Source of the DNA: an uncultured Prevotella sp.
GTDB lineage: Bacteria > Bacteroidota > Bacteroidia > Bacteroidales > Bacteroidaceae
Length of the DNA: 17,686 nucleotides
Reading direction: 5' to 3'
Assembly (NCBI GenBank): GCA_900547005.1
Contig: URER01000050.1
Span: 1 to 17,686, forward strand
Shown: piece by piece, positions 6,060 to 12,402 of the stretch
How positions within the stretch are numbered: the stretch's first letter is position 1
Layout of the letters: each line of letters starts with the position of its first letter
The notes under the pieces: generated by a model
Told to the model about the DNA's origin: nothing
What the model saw: the letters and a program-made list of their open reading frames with translations, nothing else
The model's database searches: none
Position numbers and translations under genes: made by a program

Positions 6060-7232
6060 ATGAACTTCAACGAACACATAGACCGCCGAGGAAGCGGATG
6101 TTACAAATGGGACACGCCGGCGGACAGCGACGTGATACCGATGTGGGTGGCCGACATGGACTTCCGTGTGGCTCCGGCAATAACCGAGGCACTGCACAAG
6201 CGCGTCGACCACGGCATATTCGGCTACGTGAAAGTACCCGAAGAATATTATAACGCAGTAATAAACTGGTTCGGCCGCCGCCACGGATGGACCATCAGGC
6301 GCGAGTGGATGATATATACGTCGGGCGTAGTGCCTGCAATTTCAGCCATCATCAAGGCTCTGACCGAGCCGGGCGACAAGGTGCTGGTGCAGACACCTGT
6401 GTACAACTGCTTCTTCTCGTCAATCCGCAACAATGGTTGCGAAGCCGCGGAGAACGCTCTGATATATGAAAACGGCACATATCGGGTGGACTTTGAGACG
6501 ATGGAAAGGCTGTGCAGCGACCCTCGCACAAAACTTTTCCTGCTCTGCAACCCGCACAATCCGGCCGGAAGAGTGTGGCGGCGCGACGAACTTGAGCGCA
6601 TGAACGATATCTGCATTCGCCACGGCGTGCGCGTCATTGCTGACGAAATACACTGCGAACTGGTGCAACCGGGCTATCATTACACACCGTTTGCTTCAAT
6701 CTCTGAGGCGTGCCAGAACAATTCCATCACGTGCAACTCGCCCTCAAAATCCTTCAACATCGCCGGATTACAGATTGCCAACATTATCAGCAACGATGAA
6801 GAGACGCGCAACAAGATTGACCGTGCGATAAACATCAACGAGGTCTGCGACGTCAATCCGTTCGGAGTGGTGGCCGCTATGGCTGCATACAACGAGAGTG
6901 AGGACTGGCTCGACGAACTGAACGCATACATCCACGACAACTATGTAGCCCTTTGCGACTTCTTCGCAAAGGAGATGCCGCAGTTGAAGATAACGAAACT
7001 CGAAGGCACTTACCTCGTTTGGTGCGATATCCGTGCGCTCGGCATAAGCTCGGACGAGTTCACCAACCGCCTGCTCAACGAGGCAAAGGTGATGGTAAGC
7101 AGTGGAACGATATACGGAAAACGCGACGGAGAGGGCTTCATACGCATCAACATAGCGTGTCCGCGCGATAGAATGATGGAGGGATTGAGAAGGATGAAGA
7201 ACAGTCTACTCCTACTCCAAGCCCCCCTCTAA
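6060..7232 (+). CDS. patB: PatB/MalY-type PLP C-S lyase (cystathionine beta-lyase-like), 390 aa
   Basis: A fold-type I PLP enzyme of the MalY/PatB branch. These cleave C-S bonds of cystathionine or cysteine conjugates to pyruvate, ammonia and a thiol. The N-terminus has the branch signature PMWVADMDF (residues 27-35). Further landmarks are Y115 in TPVYNCF, CNPHNPAGR (163-171), D195 in VIADEIHCEL and the PLP lysine K230 in SPSKSFNIAGLQ. The C-terminal FIRINIACPR holds the carboxylate-binding Arg. Length is normal. The last residues, QAPL, and the stop codon come from a C-rich repeat (7219-7250). The start is fixed by MNFNEHIDRRGS, the family N-terminus, and the ribosome binding region comes from another repeat copy. 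No methionine-pathway neighbour is present, so the exact substrate is open. Confidence 0.9.
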   Translation: MNFNEHIDRRGSGCYKWDTPADSDVIPMWVADMDFRVAPAITEALHKRVDHGIFGYVKVPEEYYNAVINWFGRRHGWTIRREWMIYTSGVVPAISAIIKALTEPGDKVLVQTPVYNCFFSSIRNNGCEAAENALIYENGTYRVDFETMERLCSDPRTKLFLLCNPHNPAGRVWRRDELERMNDICIRHGVRVIADEIHCELVQPGYHYTPFASISEACQNNSITCNSPSKSFNIAGLQIANIISNDEETRNKIDRAININEVCDVNPFGVVAAMAAYNESEDWLDELNAYIHDNYVALCDFFAKEMPQLKITKLEGTYLVWCDIRALGISSDEFTNRLLNEAKVMVSSGTIYGKRDGEGFIRINIACPRDRMMEGLRRMKNSLLLLQAPL

Positions 7233-7250
7233 TCCCCCCAAAGGGGGAAG
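7219..7250 (+). repeat. C-rich repeat copy at the patB stop codon
   Basis: A 32-bp repeat beginning AAGCCCCCCTCTAATCCCC and ending GGGGGAAG, with an internal CCCCC/GGGGG hairpin. It is the inverse of the copy at 7431-7462, differing by a one-base indel. The TAA of patB (7230-7232) is inside it. A shorter relative follows at 7261-7295. Confidence 0.85.
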
Positions 7251-7260
7251 ACCCAACAAA

Positions 7261-7295
7261 ACACCCCCTCCAACTCCCCCAAAGGGGAGAGCCTC
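7261..7295 (+). repeat. C-rich repeat, diverged copy
   Basis: ACACCCCCTCCAACTCCC followed by CCAAAGGGGAGAGCCTC. It has the same order of C run, hairpin and GAG tail as the neighbouring copies but lacks the CTCTAA stop. Confidence 0.6.
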
Positions 7296-7333
7296 AACCG
7301 ATAGAAGAAAAGTAAGATAATAGAAATGTGTCA

Positions 7334-7387
7334 AAATAAAAGAGGCGTATCACACTTGATTCAAGTAATGATACGCCTCTTTTATTT
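7334..7387. terminator. Strong bidirectional terminator between patB and trpS
   Basis: A 19-bp perfect stem joins 7334-7352 (AAATAAAAGAGGCGTATCA) to 7369-7387, with A and T tracts on both sides, so it can serve both convergent genes. The 16-nt loop contains a further dyad, ACTTGA-T-TCAAGT. Confidence 0.9.
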
Positions 7388-7430
7388 TATTCTTTCTGTT
7401 AGGTTTTCCATCACAGGGGGTATTGTCGGG

Positions 7431-7462
7431 CTTCCCCCTTGGGGGGATTAGAGGGGGGCTTT
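7431..7462 (-). repeat. C-rich repeat copy at the trpS stop codon
   Basis: On the minus strand it begins AAAGCCCCCCTCTAATCC and ends GGGGGAAG. It is in inverted orientation to 7219-7250 and supplies the last codons (Lys-Ala-Pro-Leu) and the TAA (7450-7448) of trpS. Confidence 0.85.
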
Positions 7463-8539
7463 AAACAACTCTGCCTGCTGACGAATCAGCTCAGCATCGT
7501 CAAAGTAGTTAATTCGCATAGCTTCGCGCACCTCAGACATAGTCTGTGCAGCCACCTCACGTGCGGCGTCAGTGCCACGGCGCAGAATGTTGAATATCTC
7601 AGGGATGTCCTGTTCGTACTCATGGCGACGCACACGAATCGGCTCGAGCATCTTGTTGATGACCTGATTCAGGAACTTCTTGCACTTCATGTCGCCCAAT
7701 CCACCACGTGTATAGTGGTCTTTCAACTCATCAAGATTCTTATATTCCGGCCAGAACTCCGCGAAATCATCATCCGAAGAGAACGCATCAAGATAAGTAA
7801 AGACAGCATTTCCCTCCACCTTACCGGGGTCGTCCACACGCAGGTGGTCAGGGTCTGTGTACATGGAGCGCACCTTCTGCCATACCTCATCGGCCGAATC
7901 GCTCAGATAGATGCAGTTGCCGAGACTCTTGCTCATCTTTTCCTTTCCGTCCGTACCGGGCAGACGGCGAGCCGTTGCGTTCTCCGGCAGCATGATGTTC
8001 GGTTCTACGAGCACCTCGGCGTAGGTCTGGTTGAAGCGGCGCACCAGCTCACGCGTAACCTCAAGCATAGGCTCCTGATCTTCGCCCGCAGGTACGGTAG
8101 TGGCCTTAAACAGTGCGATGTCGGCCGCCTGACTCACAGGATAACAGAAGAAACCAAGCGGAATGTTCGCCTCGAAATTGCGCATCTTAATCTCCGTCTT
8201 CACGGTCGGATTGCGCTGCACACGCGATACGGTGATAAGGTTCATCAGATAGGTTGTCAGTTCGGCCAATTCCGGAATCTGACTTTGTATGAACAGCGTG
8301 CATTTCGCTGGATCGAGACCGGCCGAGAGATAGTCGAGTGCCACCTGAACGATGTTCTGACGAATCTTCTCCGGATTATCGGCGTTGTCGGTCAATGCCT
8401 GCACGTCGGCCATAAACACAAACATACGGTCGTAATCGCCCTCTTCCTGCAACTGCACGCGGCGGCGCAACGAACCCACATAATGCCCCAAATGGAGCTT
8501 ACCGGTCGGGCGATCGCCCGTCAATATTATCTTTCCCAT
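7448..8539 (-). CDS. trpS: Tryptophanyl-tRNA synthetase, 363 aa
   Basis: A class Ic aminoacyl-tRNA synthetase that charges tRNA-Trp in the cytoplasm. The HIGH-type motif is PTGKLHLGH (residues 11-19) and KMSKS is at 201-205 in GKEKMSKSLGN. The Rossmann fold, NFEANIPLGFFCYPVSQAADI and the PAGEDQ motif are as expected for bacterial TrpRS. An in-frame ATG 30 bases further upstream (8569) would add residues encoded by a degenerate repeat, so I start at 8539, where MGKIILTGDRPTG is the family N-terminus. The C-terminal KAPL and stop codon come from a repeat. A perfect promoter lies far upstream (8775-8805), giving a leader of about 230 nt. It is convergent with patB and divergent from trpB2. Confidence 0.95.
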   Translation of the reverse strand: MGKIILTGDRPTGKLHLGHYVGSLRRRVQLQEEGDYDRMFVFMADVQALTDNADNPEKIRQNIVQVALDYLSAGLDPAKCTLFIQSQIPELAELTTYLMNLITVSRVQRNPTVKTEIKMRNFEANIPLGFFCYPVSQAADIALFKATTVPAGEDQEPMLEVTRELVRRFNQTYAEVLVEPNIMLPENATARRLPGTDGKEKMSKSLGNCIYLSDSADEVWQKVRSMYTDPDHLRVDDPGKVEGNAVFTYLDAFSSDDDFAEFWPEYKNLDELKDHYTRGGLGDMKCKKFLNQVINKMLEPIRVRRHEYEQDIPEIFNILRRGTDAAREVAAQTMSEVREAMRINYFDDAELIRQQAELFKAPL

Positions 8540-8774
8540 TGTAATTTTAAGCCCCCTCCAAACTCCCACAATGTGGAGAATACAACCGCATTGTCCCCCT
8601 CAAGGAACATAATACAGCCGTATGGGGATTTTTGTTATTATTCTAATATTTACTTATATCTACCAATTATTTATATAGCGACTATGGATATTGGTATCAG
8701 CCACTAATATACAGCCACCCTTTCCACCTATTAACGCCCTCCCTCTTGGGGAAGTCTGAAGGGGCTTCGCATTG

Positions 8775-8805
8775 CAAAGGTACAACAAACTGTAAGAATA
8801 ACAAA
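8775..8805 (-). promoter_or_regulatory. Promoter facing trpS
   Basis: On the minus strand, TTTG (8805-8802), a 19-bp spacer and TACCTTTG (8782-8775) match the Bacteroidota consensus exactly. The transcript would begin near 8769 and reach the trpS ATG after about 230 nt. Confidence 0.75.
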
Positions 8806-8858
8806 GAAATAAATAACAGTTTTTTCATGCCAACACGTGTATATTCGGAAATTATATG

Positions 8859-8866
8859 TACTTTTG
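8859..8866 (+). promoter_or_regulatory. -7 element of the trpB2 promoter
   Basis: TACTTTTG fits TAnnTTTG. No clear TTTG lies 19 bp upstream. It gives a leader of about 100 nt before the ATG at 8975. Confidence 0.5.
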
Positions 8867-8974
8867 CATAATAAATTATAATATTTACGCACATTACGCA
8901 GCAGTTTATTCACAAAATGAAAGTATTGTGCCGTGATTTGTAACTATAAATACATAAAATTAAGACATAAAGCA

Positions 8975-10339
8975 ATGAGCAAGCAAAAGAAATTTATCTT
9001 ACAGGAAAGCGAGATTCCAACACAATGGTACAACATACAGGCTGATATGAAGAACAAGCCTCTCCCGATGCTGAACCCGGCTACCAAGAAGCCAATGACG
9101 GTTGACGAACTGAGCCAGGTGTTCGCAAGGGAATGTTGCAAGCAAGAACTCGACACCACACACGCATGGATTGACATCCCCGAGGAGGTGCGCGAGAGAT
9201 ACAAATATTATCGTTCCACACCGTTAGTGCGTGCATACGAACTGGAGAAAGCACTCGGCACGCCGGCTCATATCTACTTCAAGAACGAGAGTGTTTCGCC
9301 ATTAGGCAGCCATAAGATAAACTCGGCCCTGCCACAGTGCTACTACGCCAAGCAGGAGGGCACAACCAACGTAACCACCGAGACGGGCGCAGGACAATGG
9401 GGCGCGGCTCTCTCCTACGCCGCAAAGGTGTTCGGACTGGAGGCTGCCGTATATCAGGTGAAAATCACAATGCGCCAGAAACCCTACCGCAGTGCCATCA
9501 TGCGCACCTTCGGAGCAGCCGTTACTGGCTCGCCGTCTATGTCGACCCGTGCGGGAAAGGACATCCTGACAAAGGACCCAAACCATCAGGGCTCGCTCGG
9601 AACGGCTATCTCCGAGGCTGTGGAACTGGCTCGCACAACGCCTAACTGTAAGTATGCCTTAGGGTCGGTGATGAACCACGTTACGCTGCATCAGACCATT
9701 ATAGGCCTTGAGGCAGAGAAGCAGATGGAGATGGCGGGCGAATATCCCGACATCGTGATAGGCTGCTTCGGTGGCGGTTCAAACTTCGGCGGCATCTCGT
9801 TCCCGTTCATGCGCCATAACATCCTTGAAGGAAAGACGACAGAGTTCATCGCAGCCGAACCGGCAAGTTGCCCGAAACTGACGCGCGGCGTATTCCAATA
9901 TGACTTCGGCGATGAGGCGGGCTACACTCCGCTGCTGCCGATGTTCACCCTCGGACACAACTTCAAGCCGTCTAACATCCACGCCGGCGGACTGCGTTAT
10001 CACGGTGCGGGTACCATCGTGAGCCAGTTGATAAAGGACAATATGATGCACGGCGTAGACATTCCGCAGCTTGAGTCATTCGACGCCGGAATGCTTTTCT
10101 CACGCACCGAGGGCATCATCCCCGCTCCGGAGAGCTGCCACGCCATCGCGGCTGCCATCCGTGAGGCCAACCGCTGTAAAGAAACGGGCGAAGAGAAGGT
10201 CATCCTCTTCAACCTATCGGGTCACGGCCTCATCGATATGCCGTCTTACGACAGCTACATCAACGGCGACCTGCAAAACTACACACTCACCGACGAGACG
10301 ATAAAGGAGAACGTCAGTGAGTTGGAACAGATAGTATAA
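8975..10339 (+). CDS. trpB: Tryptophan synthase beta chain type 2 (TrpB2), 454 aa
   Basis: A fold-type II PLP enzyme of the TrpB2 branch, which is longer than ordinary TrpB. It condenses indole with serine (or phosphoserine in some archaea) to tryptophan. The PLP lysine is K114 in SPLGSHKINSA; TETGAGQWG (the catalytic Glu loop) follows, then the phosphate-binding GGGSNFGG and the C-terminal NLSGHGLIDM. TrpB2-specific features are the long N-terminus (ESEIPTQWYNIQADM) and the CxxLTRGVFxYDxGD-like segment (CPKLTRGVFQYDFGD). The ATG at 8975 (MSKQKKF) is preferred over an in-frame ATG at 8933, which adds residues unlike the family. No trpA or other trp gene is adjacent, so it probably salvages free indole or backs up a trp operon elsewhere. 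It is divergent from trpS. Its TAA directly abuts a large inverted repeat. Confidence 0.93.
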   Translation: MSKQKKFILQESEIPTQWYNIQADMKNKPLPMLNPATKKPMTVDELSQVFARECCKQELDTTHAWIDIPEEVRERYKYYRSTPLVRAYELEKALGTPAHIYFKNESVSPLGSHKINSALPQCYYAKQEGTTNVTTETGAGQWGAALSYAAKVFGLEAAVYQVKITMRQKPYRSAIMRTFGAAVTGSPSMSTRAGKDILTKDPNHQGSLGTAISEAVELARTTPNCKYALGSVMNHVTLHQTIIGLEAEKQMEMAGEYPDIVIGCFGGGSNFGGISFPFMRHNILEGKTTEFIAAEPASCPKLTRGVFQYDFGDEAGYTPLLPMFTLGHNFKPSNIHAGGLRYHGAGTIVSQLIKDNMMHGVDIPQLESFDAGMLFSRTEGIIPAPESCHAIAAAIREANRCKETGEEKVILFNLSGHGLIDMPSYDSYINGDLQNYTLTDETIKENVSELEQIV

Positions 10340-10512
10340 ATGAAGAGTGAAGAATGAAGAGTGAAGAATTGCCTGACGGGATAATAAAAGGCTGTCATCA
10401 TTAAATAATAATCAACGACCTAATAACATTCCGTCAGGCAATTCTTCACTCTTCATTCTTCACTCTTCATTCTTCACTCTTCATTCTTCACTCTTCATTC
10501 TTCACTCTTCAT
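10340..10512. repeat. 40-bp perfect inverted repeat with a 14-bp tandem array
   Basis: Left arm 10340-10379 and right arm 10431-10470 are perfectly complementary over 40 bp around a 51-bp AT-rich spacer. Each arm holds a 14-bp unit (ATGAAGAGTGAAGA) twice plus ATTGCCTGACGG. On the right the unit continues to five copies in all (10443-10512). The element starts one base after the trpB2 TAA and includes the TGA of the nitroreductase gene. As RNA it would form a very long hairpin and can act as a two-way terminator. It resembles a small MITE-like element. Confidence 0.9.
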
Positions 10513-11033
10513 TTTAAAATTTTGTAGTACCCCTCTTTGCGTGGTTTTACGGTTTTCGGGTGCGACGAGGCATAACCGAGCGACAACGCACCAATGCCGA
10601 CGAGACCATCGGGGAGGCCAAGCTCAGCCATGATGGCCTTGCCCTCGGCCGAAGCGAACATCGCGTCTTCACGGTTTATCCAGCACGAGGCCAGTCCGAT
10701 GGAGTGTGCGGCGAGCATCATGTTACCAAGAACGAGACTGCCGTCGCGCTCGCGGTTGTAGTTGTCGGCCGAAGCAAAGACGAGGACTATCGTCGGCGCG
10801 TCGTAGTAGGGGTTGCTCTCCACGCCCATAATCTCGGCGTTCATCTTCACGAGACGGCTCATCAGCTCCTTGTTCTGCACAGCCACAATCCACGGGTCTT
10901 GTGTACCATGCCCCGTAGCTGCCCACGTGCCTGCCTCAAGCACAGTCTTCAACTCTTCATCTGTTACCTGTTCCGGCTTATAGCGGCGTATGGAACGGCG
11001 CTCGCGGATAGCTTTCAATACTTCGTTATTCAT
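10509..11033 (-). CDS. Nitroreductase family protein, 174 aa
   Basis: An FMN-dependent oxidoreductase of the nitroreductase superfamily, probably a dimer using NAD(P)H. The substrate is not predictable from sequence. The N-terminal FMN-binding signature is RERRSIRRYKPEQV (residues 10-23). A glycine-rich segment, WAATGHGTQDPW, and the C-terminal region with GIGALSLGYAS and KPRKEGYYKI follow in family order. Length is at the short end of the family but complete. It starts at MNNEVLKAI. The stop TGA lies inside the 14-bp repeat array. It is last on the minus strand after queH, separated from it by about 150 bp of repeats, so it may have its own promoter, though none is clear. Confidence 0.9.
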   Translation of the reverse strand: MNNEVLKAIRERRSIRRYKPEQVTDEELKTVLEAGTWAATGHGTQDPWIVAVQNKELMSRLVKMNAEIMGVESNPYYDAPTIVLVFASADNYNRERDGSLVLGNMMLAAHSIGLASCWINREDAMFASAEGKAIMAELGLPDGLVGIGALSLGYASSHPKTVKPRKEGYYKILK

Positions 11034-11040
11034 AATAAAT

Positions 11041-11176
11041 CAGTCCCACTCCGACTTCCCCCACGAGGGAGAGTGCTTGTATGGGGATATTGTTAGGGTT
11101 ATTAAATATTCAGCCCCTTCCAACTCCCCCAAGGGGGAGAGTTCTTGCTTGTGTGGAGATATTGTTAGGGTTATTA
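11041..11176. repeat. Two tandem copies of a longer C-rich repeat
   Basis: Copies at 11041-11104 and 11111-11176, about 70 bp apart, each have a CCC-rich hairpin half followed by CTTGTRTGG and then the identical 19-mer GATATTGTTAGGGTTATTA (11086-11104, 11158-11176). Their C-rich halves belong to the same family as the copies near patB and trpS. Confidence 0.75.
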
Positions 11177-11184
11177 CAAATCCG

Positions 11185-11835
11185 CTACAGCGAAGGAGGA
11201 GTAATTACTCCCCTCTCTCTTGTAGAGGGGTAAGGGGGTGAGGCTTTTCCCTCTTGTTGCGAGGGGGCTTTACTGAACTCGCACCCGCAATACTGCTGGT
11301 TATAGAAGCCATATTCCTTGATTATGGCTATGCGACGCTCACTCAGACCGCCCTTGCGCCAGTTCTGTTCCCAAAAAGTAACGCCCGGATAACGCCCGGC
11401 AGCATATCGTCCGGCCTCGTTTATCTGCTCCAGACTCTTCCAACGGCTCGACGCCAACGTAGTGGTGATGACCGAAAAGCCGTGTTCCGAGGCATAACGC
11501 GCAGTGTCTAAAAGCCGCATCTTGAAGCAGCGCAGGCAACGGCTTCCACGTTCCGGCTCGTCCTCCAAGCCACGCATCTCGCACCGCCACGCTTCGTGAT
11601 CATAGTCGGCATCGATGATTTCGAGTCCGAGAGCCGTGGCATAGCGCGTGCATTCGTCCTTTCTTATCCTGTATTCCTCCTCGGGATAGATGTTCGGATT
11701 GCAATAATAGATCACCGGTGTAATGCCGTGCGACATCAAACACTCTATTATCGCAGACGAACACGGTGCGCAACAGGTGTGCAGGAGCACTTTGTCGGCT
11801 CCGCCGGGTACTTCTATGGTGTAGCGTTTCTTCAT
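11185..11835 (-). CDS. queH: Epoxyqueuosine reductase QueH, 216 aa with a repeat-derived tail
   Basis: QueH (the former DUF208 family) is the cobalamin-independent enzyme that reduces epoxyqueuosine to queuosine in tRNA, using iron and cysteines. The family's cysteine motifs are all present: HTCCAPCSS (C21, C22, C25), RCLRCFKMR (C100, C103) and QYCGCEF (C183, C185). TTTLASSRWKSLEQIN and FWEQNWRKGG are also typical. The natural protein should end near residue 188. Residues 189-216 (KAPSQQEGKASPPYPSTRER...) are encoded by the C-rich repeat at 11200-11271, a clear case of a repeat extending a protein. It lies 53 nt after the zinc-ribbon gene on the same strand and probably shares its transcript. 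Confidence 0.93.
   Translation of the reverse strand: MKKRYTIEVPGGADKVLLHTCCAPCSSAIIECLMSHGITPVIYYCNPNIYPEEEYRIRKDECTRYATALGLEIIDADYDHEAWRCEMRGLEDEPERGSRCLRCFKMRLLDTARYASEHGFSVITTTLASSRWKSLEQINEAGRYAAGRYPGVTFWEQNWRKGGLSERRIAIIKEYGFYNQQYCGCEFSKAPSQQEGKASPPYPSTRERGVITPPSL
11200..11271 (-). repeat. C-rich repeat pair fused in frame to the queH 3' end
   Basis: Minus strand, AAAGCCCCCTCGCAAC (from 11271) is followed by AAAAGCCTCACCCCC and a hairpin CCCCTCT/AGAGGGG. The second unit is the same sequence as 6018-6059. Unlike the patB and trpS copies there is no CTCTAA, so translation runs on through the repeat. Confidence 0.75.
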
Positions 11836-11849
11836 AACATTTATTATTC

Positions 11850-11885
11850 ATTCAGCCCGGACACCCCTTCATCGAGGGGACAGGA
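11850..11885. repeat. Degenerate C-rich repeat between queH and the zinc-ribbon gene
   Basis: AGCCCGGACACCCCTTC followed by ATCGAGGGGACAGGAG: a C run and a CCCCTTC/GAGGGG hairpin in the same order as the other copies, but weakly conserved. Confidence 0.45.
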
Positions 11886-11888
11886 GAC

Positions 11889-12386
11889 CTATATAGAATC
11901 CCCTACTACGGTTTCGGCTTCCTGCTCTTGTCTCGTCTCCGTCTCTGTCTCCTGCTGCGGTTCATCAACAATGACGGTGTCGATTTCAGGCGCAAGTTCA
12001 GGTTCGGGCGGCAATTCATAAAATTCATAATCCGGTTGTACGGCAACGGTGTCGACAATATAGCCTGAAGAGGCCGGCTCGATGGGCTTGTCAGCAAAAT
12101 GTGAAGCTGTGAAAAGAATAATGGCAAGCACTACAAGAATGGAAAAGCCTAAGGTAATGCCTAACATTATGGGGTTGACAGAGTTACGGGATTTCCCCGG
12201 CGACTCTTTGGCGGTAGGCCGACGGAGCGGCGTTACGGTAATATCATCTTGAGACAAAGCCGATAACGGCAACGTGAGACGCATCGTGCCGCCACATCCG
12301 GGACATACGCAACTCACCGTCTGCCCCGGTTCTGCTTCTATAAGGAACTGTTCTCCGCAGTTATCACAAGTTATATTGTATTTCAT
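11889..12386 (-). CDS. Zinc-ribbon, single-pass membrane protein, 165 aa
   Basis: I do not recognise a named family. The N-terminus is a zinc-ribbon/MJ0042-like finger: C7-x2-C10, then C28-x2-C31 in VCPGCGG. A basic linker (PLRRPTAKESPGKSR) precedes one membrane helix at about residues 74-94 (MLGITLGFSILVVLAIILF). The rest is an acidic, Glu/Pro-rich tail (ELPPEPELAPE; QQETETETRQEQEAE) with no fold visible. The expected topology is a cytoplasmic finger and a periplasmic tail. It lies 16 nt after waaA and 53 nt before queH, so it is probably part of the gltX-waaA transcript. A membrane-anchored sensor or scaffold is possible, but the function is unknown. Confidence 0.8.
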   Translation of the reverse strand: MKYNITCDNCGEQFLIEAEPGQTVSCVCPGCGGTMRLTLPLSALSQDDITVTPLRRPTAKESPGKSRNSVNPIMLGITLGFSILVVLAIILFTASHFADKPIEPASSGYIVDTVAVQPDYEFYELPPEPELAPEIDTVIVDEPQQETETETRQEQEAETVVGDSI

Positions 12387-12402
12387 ATCACCAGAACGAG
12401 AA

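Larger units (their letters stand above)
8540..8974. other. Divergent trpS/trpB2 intergenic region
   Basis: About 435 bp with two promoters (8775-8805 minus, 8859-8866 plus) and two degenerate C-rich repeats: 8550-8605 (AGCCCCCTCCAAACTCCC then a hairpin) and 8735-8771 (minus strand, AAGCCCCTTCAGACTTCCC). An 8-bp palindrome ACACGTGT (8833-8840) lies between the two -7 boxes. I see no tRNA or T-box. Short frames here run through the repeat and overlap the promoter, so I do not call a gene. Confidence 0.55.

Noticed and set aside
7439..8707. A 422-codon plus-strand open frame
   Set aside because: It is the antisense of trpS, whose motifs and family length are unmistakable; the His/Arg-rich composition is typical of an antisense shadow.
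8697..8828. A minus-strand frame starting MKKLLFISLLFLQF, resembling a signal peptide, and containing two Trp codons (RWKGW) upstream of trpS, which could suggest an attenuator leader peptide
   Set aside because: The trpS promoter (8775-8805) lies inside this frame, downstream of its ATG, and the rest is repeat-derived. After the predicted transcription start no start codon remains in the Trp-containing frame.
10340..10512. Short regularly repeated units that might suggest a CRISPR array
   Set aside because: The 14-bp units are directly adjacent without spacers, and no cas gene is near. The same holds for the 22-bp array at 17611-17676.
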